DNA from: Dehalococcoidales bacterium
Lineage (GTDB): Bacteria; Chloroflexota; Dehalococcoidia; Dehalococcoidales; Fen-1064
Length of the DNA: 17,071 bases
Direction: 5' to 3'
Assembly: GCA_016929875.1 (NCBI GenBank)
Contig: JAFGHZ010000122.1
Span: forward strand, 1-17,071
The notes below the pieces were generated by a model that was given only the letters and a program-made list of their open reading frames with translations, was not told the DNA's origin and did not search any database. How positions within the stretch are numbered: the first letter of the stretch is position 1; each line of letters starts with the position of its first letter. Positions 6,723 to 13,080 of the stretch are shown one piece after another. Made by a program: the position numbers and the translations under genes.

Positions 6723-7261
6723 GACAACCTCGCAATCACTCTTTTCGTTTCTTTTATCAATTCTGACAGTGACGACTCATTGGTAATGGTAAAATCCGCG
6801 ACGGCGATAGGGCCGCCTTTGTTGATATTCTCGATTTCCGTCCTGTCGCGCTCCGTCGCTTCTTTATTGGTTAAGGGGCGTACTTTTCTTCTGGACAGTC
6901 GGGCGTAGCGTGTTCGAGGAGAAGCCCAGACGGCAATCAGACTCAGTTTATCCCCGAAGTGGTTTTTCAGAAGGACGTATTCTTCCCAGGAATACAGGCC
7001 GTCGACCACTACATTCGATTTTTTCAGTGCCTCGTCGATGCGCGGGAGATTTAGTTTGGCATAGACCGCCATGCCATGTTCTTTACGCAATTGCTCGCGC
7101 ACCTGACGCTCGTTTGCCTCGTTCAGTGGCAGTCCTCGTTTCTTTACTTCCTCATCGGTGATATCGCCGAATCTGATTCTGACGTACCCGCTGTTTTCAA
7201 ATTGATGGGAAACTTCGGACTTGCCCGAGCCCGTCATACCGACAATTGCCACTACTTTCAT
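6719..7261 (-). CDS. UPF0200-type P-loop kinase-like protein
   Basis: 180 aa. P-loop GMTGSGKSE (8-16), then a VVDGLYSWEEY segment in the middle and a basic stretch RYARLSRRKVRP followed by ERDRTEIE. This pattern is the archaeal UPF0200 family, related to dephospho-CoA kinases and nucleoside monophosphate kinases; it is not CoaE itself. The substrate is unknown. The ATGA overlap with the dCMP deaminase suggests a nucleotide substrate (perhaps a deoxynucleotide), but that is inference. The ATG at 7259-7261 follows GGAGTCAAG. A promoter with TATAAT lies so close that the message would have almost no leader. Confidence 0.8.
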   Translation of the reverse strand: MKVVAIVGMTGSGKSEVSHQFENSGYVRIRFGDITDEEVKKRGLPLNEANERQVREQLRKEHGMAVYAKLNLPRIDEALKKSNVVVDGLYSWEEYVLLKNHFGDKLSLIAVWASPRTRYARLSRRKVRPLTNKEATERDRTEIENINKGGPIAVADFTITNESSLSELIKETKRVIARLS

Positions 7262-7270
7262 CTTGACTCC

Positions 7271-7299
7271 ATTATAGAAAACCGAGCAGTCGATTACAA
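7271..7299 (-). promoter_or_regulatory. Promoter of the kinase-dCMP deaminase pair
   Basis: Minus strand: -35 TTGTAA (7294-7299), a 17-nt spacer and a perfect -10 TATAAT (7271-7276). Only 9 nt separate the -10 from the ATG, so the predicted transcript begins about 2-4 nt before the start codon, and the GGAG site would be mostly lost from it. Confidence 0.6.
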
Positions 7300-7351
7300 T
7301 GGTTTATTAATAAAAATCGGTCGGGAGTAAAAATACTTAGCCCCAGCTTTT

Positions 7352-7550
7352 AACTCCACGACGACCCACCCCATTCGACTTTGCTCAAGGGCAAGCCCCT
7401 GCCATCGCCCTGATAGGGCGATGGAGAAACACGAGAGGGAGGGCAAAATCTCTAGTTCCTTCGGCGACACTTCGATAAACTCAGTGCGGGCGCTCAGGAC
7501 AAGCTTCTGGAACTCCTACCCGGACCCAACCTATTCATTTCCAAATCGAT
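7352..7550. repeat. Intergenic repeat family, copy C
   Basis: Diverged third copy of the family at 4430-4616 and 5197-5434. It keeps the GACCCACCCC block, a hairpin CCATCGCCCT (7402-7411) / AGGGCGATGG (7415-7424), CACGAGAGGGAGGGC, AAGCTTCTGGAACTCCTACC, and the CCAAAT end. Between these it carries a CTTCGATAAACTCAGTGCGG-type block, itself similar to other 'GCTCAGGACAAG' pieces at 4432 and 11355. It fills the gap (7262-7555) between the kinase promoter and the MATE gene 3' end; no gene is seen there. Confidence 0.65.
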
Positions 7551-7555
7551 AAAAA

Positions 7556-8968
7556 TTATGTCTTTTGCAGGGGTGGTTCAAGCCACAAACCGCTCTTTTT
7601 CTGACGGCGGTATTCCAGCCACAGCCAGAAGCCTGCCATGATAAATCCCAGGGTATCGGAAAACGGTAACGAAAGCCAGACGCCGGTCAGTCCCAGGAAG
7701 CGAGGGAAGATGAACAGTGCCGGCAGGAAGAAAATAAGCTGCCGTGCCAGCGCCATTATCATCGCGTCCCTGCCTTTCGATAGTCCCTGGAAGGTGGTGA
7801 TGAACATTATCGTAGGACCGATAAGGACGAAAACCGCAACGAAAATACGCAGACCGGGTATAGCGATTGCCAGAAGTGCCGGGTCCTGATTGAAAAGGCG
7901 GATGATTGGTTCTGTGAAGATCTCCAGTACGATTGTTACTACTGCCATTATCAATGCCATGCTGATGCTGGATAGTTTCACTGTGCCCCAGAGCCGGCGC
8001 CACAATTTTGCCCCGAGGCTGAACCCGACAATCGGCATAAGCCCATGCGCTACCCCCTCGATAAACATAAAGGCGAGGTCGCTGATACGTCCGGCGATGC
8101 CCATTGCTGCCAGTGCTACCGAGCCGTAACCCGCGACGACGTTGTTGAACAGCACGAAGACGATACTTTCCGTTACATTCATCAGTGCCGCCGGCAGTCC
8201 GACACGATAGATGCCGACAATCGTCGGCAAATGCGGGATGAGGTGATGGGGTTTGAGCCGATAGGGGGTTTTGTGAGCGACAATATAAAAAACTGCCAGC
8301 CCGGAGCTGACGATGTTGGCAATAACAGTCGCCAGGGCGGCACCGGCGACTCCCATCTCGGGGAAGAAGCCCCAGCCGAAGATGAGAAACGGGTCGAGGA
8401 TGACATTGCATACCTGCCCCAGAATAATAAAGACCATCGGGCGAACGGCGTCTCCCGAAGCCATGAAGATATTACGGCCTGTCATCTGCAGGAACAGGAA
8501 AGGTAAACAAAAGCTGAAGACGGTCAGATATTTTACGCCGATGTCTAAAATGTCCGGTGTGGCGCCGCAGATTTTGAGAATCGTTCCGGGGAAAATATTT
8601 ATTAATGTCAGAAAGACGATCCCGATGGTTAATGACAGAAAAAATACCTGACCGACGACCCGGTTTGCCTCTTCCGGTTTTCTCTCTCCGAAGCGTCGGG
8701 AAGCCAACGCATTGGCGCCGATACCGGTACCGACAGCTACCGCGAAAAACAGGAAGAAAAAGGGCATAATAACCGTCAGTGCCGCCACGGACTGGTAGCC
8801 CAGTCTGGCTACCCAGAAAGTATCTACCAGATTATAAATAGAGATTGTCATCATCGAGATGACACTGGGGAGGCTGAGGCGAAAAAGAAGCTTACCGAGT
8901 GGCTCTGTGCCAAGTCGTTCTGTTGTTTTGTGCAGCGTTACAGGTTGTTCCAGAGGAGTTCTCCTCAA
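7556..8968 (-). CDS. MATE family multidrug/cation exporter
   Basis: 470 aa, normal for the family, with about 12 hydrophobic helices in two similar halves. The N-terminal RLGTEPLGKLLFRLSLPSVISMM and FWVARLGYQSVAALTVIMP are typical, as are the mid-protein GAALATVIANIVSSG and the second-half GIAGRISDLAFMFIEGVAHG. NorM/DinF-like transporters export cationic drugs and organic compounds in exchange for Na+ or H+. The start is unusual: the longest frame begins with TTG (8966-8968) that has no upstream ribosome site. The sequence GAGGAG lies inside codons 1-3 and could instead serve a CTG at 8951-8953. No ATG exists before the conserved region. A promoter with an internal perfect dyad lies directly upstream, suggesting ligand-controlled expression. 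Confidence 0.92.
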   Translation of the reverse strand: MRRTPLEQPVTLHKTTERLGTEPLGKLLFRLSLPSVISMMTISIYNLVDTFWVARLGYQSVAALTVIMPFFFLFFAVAVGTGIGANALASRRFGERKPEEANRVVGQVFFLSLTIGIVFLTLINIFPGTILKICGATPDILDIGVKYLTVFSFCLPFLFLQMTGRNIFMASGDAVRPMVFIILGQVCNVILDPFLIFGWGFFPEMGVAGAALATVIANIVSSGLAVFYIVAHKTPYRLKPHHLIPHLPTIVGIYRVGLPAALMNVTESIVFVLFNNVVAGYGSVALAAMGIAGRISDLAFMFIEGVAHGLMPIVGFSLGAKLWRRLWGTVKLSSISMALIMAVVTIVLEIFTEPIIRLFNQDPALLAIAIPGLRIFVAVFVLIGPTIMFITTFQGLSKGRDAMIMALARQLIFFLPALFIFPRFLGLTGVWLSLPFSDTLGFIMAGFWLWLEYRRQKKSGLWLEPPLQKT

Positions 8969-8975
8969 ATGGTTT

Positions 8976-9005
8976 AATCTATCAGTTGAAGCAACTGATA
9001 GTCAA
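8976..9005 (-). promoter_or_regulatory. Promoter of the MATE gene
   Basis: Minus strand: -35 TTGACT (9000-9005), an 18-nt spacer and -10 TAGATT (8976-8981). The -10 ends only 7 nt before the TTG codon, so transcription would begin at or near that codon. This favours either a leaderless TTG start or a start further inside. The spacer is filled by the dyad at 8980-9000. Confidence 0.55.
8980..9000. promoter_or_regulatory. Perfect dyad operator candidate in the MATE promoter spacer
   Basis: Arms TATCAGTTG (8980-8988) and CAACTGATA (8992-9000) are perfect inverted repeats around a 3-nt centre. The dyad spans the spacer from the last bases of the -10 to the first base of the -35. Such placement is typical of MarR, TetR or MerR type control of drug exporters. 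No regulator gene is in the window. The dyad has no T-run, and stands 5' of a gene, so it does not look like a terminator. Confidence 0.6.
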
Positions 9006-9077
9006 ATTAATACCGTAATATAATAGGCTTTTTGCCATTCCGTACTCCGATACGGAATCCAGTTAAAGGTTTTCTGG

Positions 9078-9097
9078 ATCCCGATTTTCGTCGGGAT
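9078..9097. repeat. Small GC hairpin (REP-like)
   Basis: ATCCCGA (9078-9084) and TCGGGAT (9091-9097) around a TTTTCG loop, of the widespread 'GATCCCGAT..TCGGGAT' type. It sits in the divergent gap between the MATE gene and cca. Confidence 0.6.
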
Positions 9098-9138
9098 GGA
9101 GATTAAGGTGTGCAGGGTGAATTAGAGAGGTTCGCTTT

Positions 9139-9184
9139 AGATTGCCACGTCGTCCCGATTCCATCAGGACTCCTCGCAAAGACA
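9139..9184 (-). repeat. Solo arm of the TTGCGAG/GGCAATCT repeat family
   Basis: Read on the minus strand it starts TGTCTTTGCGAGGAGTCCTG and ends CGACGTGGCAATCT, matching both arms of the inverted-repeat element at 6034-6233. It lies ~40 nt upstream of the cca start. No partner arm is seen nearby. Confidence 0.75.
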
Positions 9185-9231
9185 TACGAGGGTTATTATG
9201 GTAAGATATTAAGCGATTTACGGTGAAAGCT

Positions 9232-10017
9232 ATGGTGAAGAAATTAAATCTGGCCGATAAAATTGAACAGAGCCTGCCTGAAGAACTGGTCGGGCTGATA
9301 AAGAAGGCGGTCGATATTGCCTCCGTCAGGAAGCAACCTTTTTATCTGGTGGGCGGCATCGTGCGCGACCTTTTGCTCGGGCAGGGAAATCTCGACCTCG
9401 ACCTAGTGGTAGAGGGTGAGGCTATTGCTATTGCAAAGCAATTCGCTGAGAAAACCGGCGGGAAATTGACTCCGCACCCGATGTTCAACACTGCCAGAAT
9501 CACATTGGGGGAGCGGCATATCGACGTCGCGATGGCTCGCACCGAGACCTACGCTAAGCCCGGCGCTCTGCCGACGGTCAAGCCTGGTACCATCAAGACT
9601 GACCTTTTCCGTCGGGACTTTACCGTCAACGCGATGGCAGTTTACCTCACTCCTGATAGATACGGGGAATTGATTGACCTCTACGGCGGGCGGGACGACC
9701 TGAAAAACAAGTTAATCCGAGTTTTGCACGATAAGAGCTTTAGCGACGATGCCACGCGTATCTTACGTGCCATCCGCTACGAACAGCGCCTCGGTTTCAA
9801 AATCGAGCCTGAAACCCTCAAACTCCTGAAAAGGGACTTGCCGATGCTGAAAAGGGTCGGGGAGTATCGCTTGAAGCGTGAGCTCGGGCTGGTACTGAAA
9901 GAAAAGAATCCTGAAAAAGCCCTGTCACGTACCGAGAAGCTGGGGGTGCTGAAAGAATTGTGCCTGGTACTGAAAACAGATGCTCGTCTGACGAAAAAAT
10001 TACAGGGAAGGATTTGA
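9232..10017 (+). CDS. Short CCA-adding enzyme/poly(A) polymerase-like nucleotidyltransferase
   Basis: 261 aa from the ATG at 9232, which has GGTGA five bases upstream; an in-frame GTG at 9223 is an alternative. All motifs of a class II tRNA nucleotidyltransferase head and neck are present: VGGIVRDLLLG, DLDLVVEG (catalytic DxD), RRDFTVNAMA, IDLYGGRDDL and DATRILRAIRYEQRLGF, then a degenerate motif E (EYRLKRELGLVL). Bacterial CCA-adding enzymes and poly(A) polymerases are usually ~400 aa or more; the body/tail region after the neck is missing, and the stop lies inside a hairpin. It may be a natural short form, an A- or CC-adding specialist, or a truncated gene. The tRNA in this window already encodes its CCA. 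Catalytic motifs are intact, so I call it functional with caution. Confidence 0.8.
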   Translation: MVKKLNLADKIEQSLPEELVGLIKKAVDIASVRKQPFYLVGGIVRDLLLGQGNLDLDLVVEGEAIAIAKQFAEKTGGKLTPHPMFNTARITLGERHIDVAMARTETYAKPGALPTVKPGTIKTDLFRRDFTVNAMAVYLTPDRYGELIDLYGGRDDLKNKLIRVLHDKSFSDDATRILRAIRYEQRLGFKIEPETLKLLKRDLPMLKRVGEYRLKRELGLVLKEKNPEKALSRTEKLGVLKELCLVLKTDARLTKKLQGRI

Positions 10018-10029
10018 CCCTTCCCTGTA
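9994..10029 (-). terminator. Terminator of ilvC embedded in the 3' end of cca
   Basis: An 11-bp perfect stem, TACAGGGAAGG (10001-10011) with CCTTCCCTGTA (10019-10029). On the minus strand it is followed by six T (from 9999 to 9994). This polarity serves ilvC, whose stop is ~90 nt away. The cca stop codon (10015-10017) lies in the 7-nt loop. On the plus strand no T-run follows. Confidence 0.7.
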
Positions 10030-10063
10030 CATAAAAGATGAGATAACTTATCGGTTTTACCGG

Positions 10064-10109
10064 ATTCCCGCCGGAGTTTACCCCTGATTCCATCGGGGCG
10101 GGAATGACA
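10064..10109. repeat. ATTCCCGCC/GGCGGGAAT hairpin repeat with inserted loop
   Basis: ATTCCCGCC (10064-10072) pairs with GGCGGGAAT (10097-10105), followed by GACA. The 24-nt loop includes CCCCTGATTCCATCGGGG, like a second repeat fragment. Same family as 11409-11432 and 14902-14925. Confidence 0.7.
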
Positions 10110-10116
10110 ATAAATC

Positions 10117-11217
10117 TTAGTTTTCTTTCCTGCCTGCCGTTCCCTTGGCGGTTTTTAAATTGGCTTTCGCGGACTCTTTGGGGCGCAGGGAGCGGGTAGC
10201 TTTTCCCGCCTGCCACATCTCGGAATTGCCCATGACCGCCAGCTCTTTACCCAGCAGTTCCTGATAGTTCGGCTTGCCGCAGGCGAGGATTACCCGCCGT
10301 GTTTCCGTGCCGTTGGCGACTCTCTCGTAAAGCCCTTTGAAAACCGGCATTACCGCTTTCTTGAACTTCGGTTTCCAGTCGAGCGCGCCCCTCTGTGCCG
10401 TCGCCGAGCAGTTGGAATACATCCAGTCCATACCGTTCTCGGATACGAGCCTGATTAAGCTTTCGGTAAGCTCCTCGACCGTTTCGTTGAAGGCTTCGCT
10501 GGGGGAATGCCCGTGCTTTCTCAGGGTGTCGTACTGCGCTTCCATAATGCCTGCCAGAGCACCCATCAGGACGCCGCGCTCACCCACGAGGTCGCTGAAG
10601 ACCTCTTTTTCGAAGGTCGTGGGGAAGAGATAGCCTGCCCCGACGGCGATGCCGACAGCCATGCATCGCTCTTTGGCACGTCCGGTGGCATCCTGGAAGA
10701 CGGCATAGCTGGCGTTGATACCTGCCCCGGAGAGGAAATTACGTCGCAATGATGTTCCCGACCCTTTAGGGGCAACCATGATGACATCGATGTCTTTCGG
10801 GGGGATGATTTTGGTCTGGTCTTTATAGACGATGGAAAAACCGTGTGAAAAATACAGTGCTTTTCCTTTGGTCAGATATTTTTTGATGTTCGGCCAGATT
10901 TTCTTCTGAGCGGCATCCGATACAAGCATCTCGATAATCGTGCCGCGCTTTGTCGCTTCCTCTAATTCGAAAAGGTTGACGCCGGGCTTCCATCCGTCTG
11001 CCACCGCCCTGTCCCAGTCCCGCTTGAAGGCTTTGCTCTGTCCGACGATGACATTGAAGCCGTTGTCTCTCATATTGAGCGATTGTCCCGGTCCCTGGAC
11101 TCCGTACCCGAGGACGGCGATGGTCTCATTTTTGAGGACTTTCCGCGCTTTCGCCATCGGGAATTCGCTCCGCATTACTACCTCTTCTTTTACTCCGCCG
11201 AAATTGATGACTGCCAT
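10117..11217 (-). CDS. ilvC: Ketol-acid reductoisomerase, eukaryote/fungal-type
   Basis: 366 aa. Converts 2-acetolactate or acetohydroxybutyrate to dihydroxy acids with NADPH and Mg2+ in valine/leucine/isoleucine synthesis. Seen: nucleotide motif GYGVQG (37-42), His125 in the FSHGFS segment, Mg2+ ligands Asp209 and Glu213 (SDLVGERG), and Glu245/Glu249 in AFNETVEELT. The text is strongly like mitochondrial yeast Ilv5: INFGG start, LNMRDNGFNVIVG, SDAAQ, LYFSHGFS, VAPKGSG, GHSPSEAFNETVEE, RGALDW, NGTET. This differs from the usual bacterial short KARI (GYGSQGHAHALNLRDSG). After LRPKE comes a Lys/Ala-rich tail of ~20 residues. AGGAGG precedes the ATG. It is a single gene here, not next to ilvBH or leu genes. 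Confidence 0.92.
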   Translation of the reverse strand: MAVINFGGVKEEVVMRSEFPMAKARKVLKNETIAVLGYGVQGPGQSLNMRDNGFNVIVGQSKAFKRDWDRAVADGWKPGVNLFELEEATKRGTIIEMLVSDAAQKKIWPNIKKYLTKGKALYFSHGFSIVYKDQTKIIPPKDIDVIMVAPKGSGTSLRRNFLSGAGINASYAVFQDATGRAKERCMAVGIAVGAGYLFPTTFEKEVFSDLVGERGVLMGALAGIMEAQYDTLRKHGHSPSEAFNETVEELTESLIRLVSENGMDWMYSNCSATAQRGALDWKPKFKKAVMPVFKGLYERVANGTETRRVILACGKPNYQELLGKELAVMGNSEMWQAGKATRSLRPKESAKANLKTAKGTAGRKEN

Positions 11218-11251
11218 TTTTTTAATGCCTCCTGAAGAAACGTATGATTAG

Positions 11252-11280
11252 ATTATATGTTTAATTGGCGATGAGTTCAA
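11252..11280 (-). promoter_or_regulatory. Promoter of the ketol-acid reductoisomerase gene
   Basis: Minus strand: -35 TTGAAC (11275-11280), a 17-nt spacer and a perfect -10 TATAAT (11252-11257). The predicted leader is about 27 nt and holds AGGAGG. No attenuator or leader peptide is seen. Confidence 0.65.
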
Positions 11281-11408
11281 GAAAATAACCATTACGACAA
11301 TAAGTGTGTGAGAGTGCATTGTCTGTACATTTTCACCCTCACTCCGTTCGCTTTGCTCAGGACAAGCCTTGCCTCTCCCCTCAAGGGGGAGGAGAATCAT
11401 TAATGTGG

Positions 11409-11432
11409 ATTCCCGCCTACGCGGGAATGACA
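11409..11432. repeat. ATTCCCGC/GCGGGAAT hairpin repeat
   Basis: ATTCCCGC (11409-11416) and GCGGGAAT (11421-11428) around CTAC, followed by GACA. It is 8 nt downstream of the rubrerythrin stop. Just beyond, at 11345-11392, is a CTTTGCTCAGGACAAG fragment and an imperfect CTCCCC/GGGGGAG hairpin. Confidence 0.7.
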
Positions 11433-11439
11433 ATATACG

Positions 11440-11943
11440 TTATTCTATCTTCTTGAATTTGCTCCCGGGGGCACCGCAGATGGGGCATTTATCCGGAGCA
11501 CTGCCGGCAACGGTATTGCCGCAAACCGGGCAGACGTAATAGGGCTCGTCTTTAATGGGCTGTTTTTCTTTGATTGCCTTCAGCATTGCCTGGAACATAT
11601 TGTAGTGAATTTCCTCGACGGCATTCGCCCATTCGAAGGCCCTCTGCGCCCGCTCGTTCTGTTCCTCGATGGCTTTATCGATAAACGGCGGATACATCCT
11701 GGTGAACTCCAGATGCTCTCCGATGACGCCGGCGTTGATATTATCGATGGTCGAGCCGACGCCATCCATGGCATTGAAGTGATTGCCGGCATGTACTGTT
11801 TCCGCTTCCGCCGCCGCACGGAAAAGTCGGGCGGCCTGTTTGAAACCTTCTTTTTCCGCTTTGTCCGCAAAGAACAGGTAGCGGCGGTTAGCCTGACTCT
11901 CGCCGGCAAAAGCTTCACGCAGGTTATCATCTGTTTTGGTCAT
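11440..11943 (-). CDS. Rubrerythrin
   Basis: 167 aa. An N-terminal ferritin-like four-helix domain carries the di-iron ligands: Glu15 (GES), Glu48 and His51 (AETVH), Glu76/Glu79 (EHLE) and Glu110/His113 (EEIH). A C-terminal rubredoxin-like domain has Cys138-x2-Cys141 and Cys153-x2-Cys156. Rubrerythrins reduce hydrogen peroxide to water with electrons from rubredoxin or NAD(P)H-linked partners, and are typical of anaerobes and microaerophiles. Cytosolic. The ATG (11941-11943) follows GGAGG. Single-gene unit with its own promoter. The 13-bp inverted repeat over the -10 (11970-11982) may be a control site. Confidence 0.95.
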   Translation of the reverse strand: MTKTDDNLREAFAGESQANRRYLFFADKAEKEGFKQAARLFRAAAEAETVHAGNHFNAMDGVGSTIDNINAGVIGEHLEFTRMYPPFIDKAIEEQNERAQRAFEWANAVEEIHYNMFQAMLKAIKEKQPIKDEPYYVCPVCGNTVAGSAPDKCPICGAPGSKFKKIE

Positions 11944-11973
11944 TTTATGCCTCCGTCCGATATATTGACCTTT

Positions 11974-12003
11974 ATTATAAAGACATTATTCCTTTTTTGC
12001 CAG
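11974..12003 (-). promoter_or_regulatory. Promoter of rubrerythrin with inverted repeat on the -10
   Basis: Minus strand: -10 TATAAT (11974-11979) and -35 CTGGCA (11998-12003) at 18-nt spacing. The inverted repeat CTTTAT-T-ATAAAG (11970-11982) covers the -10. Whether it is an operator is uncertain. Confidence 0.5.
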
Positions 12004-12083
12004 TGACATGGGTTACAGATAGATATTTTAGGAGCGAAAATTTCTGACACAGCAGTATTCTGTCACAATGCCCCATCCCTTTA

Positions 12084-12132
12084 TCCCTTCCCGACGGGAA
12101 GGGAAAGTTTATTAGAGGGGTTGCACCCCTCT
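12084..12132. repeat. Two adjacent GC hairpins downstream of ispE
   Basis: The first hairpin is TCCCTTCCCG/CGGGAAGGGA (12084-12104, one central base). The second is AGAGGGGT/ACCCCTCT (12114-12132, TGC loop). The second resembles the AGAGGGGC/GCCCCTCT hairpin inside repeat copy B. Neither is followed by a T-run on the minus strand. They lie ~80 nt beyond the ispE stop in a 265-nt gap with no gene. Confidence 0.6.
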
Positions 12133-12208
12133 CCCACAGCTAAAGCTCAGGGACTTGTAACTCAAGCCCTGCTTGAACGGTGTTTTATTTTGGGGAATGA
12201 CAAGTAAG

Positions 12209-13054
12209 TCAGAGGGTTTTCGTCAGATGGGCTTGCATTCCCTGATTTTTGAGCCGTTCCAGCAGTTCCTCAGCCTGATTTTTATCTTTGAGGATAGTGA
12301 ACAGGGCAGGCCCGGAGCCTGCGAGGTGGACGTTCGGCGCGCCCGTTTTGAGGATATGGTCCCGGTAGTTGCCCAATTCGGCGCCGTGCGTGAAAGTTAC
12401 GTTTTCGAAGGTGTTGAAAAGTTCGAAATCTTTTAATCCTCGACCCGATTTCAGACCTGTTACCAATTTTCTGGTGATTTCTCCGGCGGTGTGATGCGAG
12501 GGCTTCAGCATGTCATAAAGCCTTTTTGTTTTGCCCTGTAATTCCCGTATGTCGGGGACGACCAGAATTATCCAGTGGTGCGGGAACGGCGGCAGGGCAG
12601 TGATTTTCTCGCCTCTGCCTTCCATCAAAGCCGTTCCCCCGTAGAGGAAGAACGGTACGTCGGAGCCGAGCTGTTGCGCTAGTTCCCGTAATGCCTCTCG
12701 AGACAGCCCTGACTTCCACAGTCGGTTCAGACCACACAGGGTAGCGGCGGCGTCGCTGCTGTCGCCTCCCAGCCCCGACATAAGAGGAATACGTTTATTA
12801 ATCTCGATTTTGACGCCCTGAGTACAGCCTGTCGTCTTCTGAAACAAAGCCACCGCTTTCGATACCAGACTTTCTTTTGTATCCCAGCCGGAAAGGTCGC
12901 TTCTTATACGGATGTCATCACAAGGGGCGCATTGCAGGGAGTCGCAAAGATCGATTGCCTGCACCACGCTCCGTATTTCATGATAGCCGTCGGAGCGCTT
13001 GCCGAGCACTTCCAGCGTCAGGTTGATTTTGGCAGGGGCTTCGATTTTTATCAT
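12209..13054 (-). CDS. ispE: 4-diphosphocytidyl-2-C-methyl-D-erythritol kinase
   Basis: 281 aa, the usual length. GHMP kinase of the MEP (non-mevalonate) isoprenoid pathway: phosphorylates CDP-ME at the 2-hydroxyl with ATP. Seen: APAKINLTLEVLGKRSDGYHE with catalytic Lys9, the ATP-binding loop PLMSGLGGDSSDAA (GLGGDSSD at 94-101), Asp132 in GSDVPFFL, and the C-terminal glycine motif AGSGPALF. Ribosome site weak (GGAAGAAAG before ATG). It follows ksgA on the same strand after 77 nt, a common bacterial pairing. A dispersed repeat lies in that gap. Cytosolic. Confidence 0.95.
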   Translation of the reverse strand: MIKIEAPAKINLTLEVLGKRSDGYHEIRSVVQAIDLCDSLQCAPCDDIRIRSDLSGWDTKESLVSKAVALFQKTTGCTQGVKIEINKRIPLMSGLGGDSSDAAATLCGLNRLWKSGLSREALRELAQQLGSDVPFFLYGGTALMEGRGEKITALPPFPHHWIILVVPDIRELQGKTKRLYDMLKPSHHTAGEITRKLVTGLKSGRGLKDFELFNTFENVTFTHGAELGNYRDHILKTGAPNVHLAGSGPALFTILKDKNQAEELLERLKNQGMQAHLTKTL

Positions 13055-13080
13055 TTCTTTCTTCCATGTTACAACTATTC

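Noticed and set aside
7578..8411. 277-codon minus-strand frame inside the MATE gene in another frame
   Set aside because: The translation is Arg/Cys/His-rich noise; the MATE frame has clear membrane helices and motifs.
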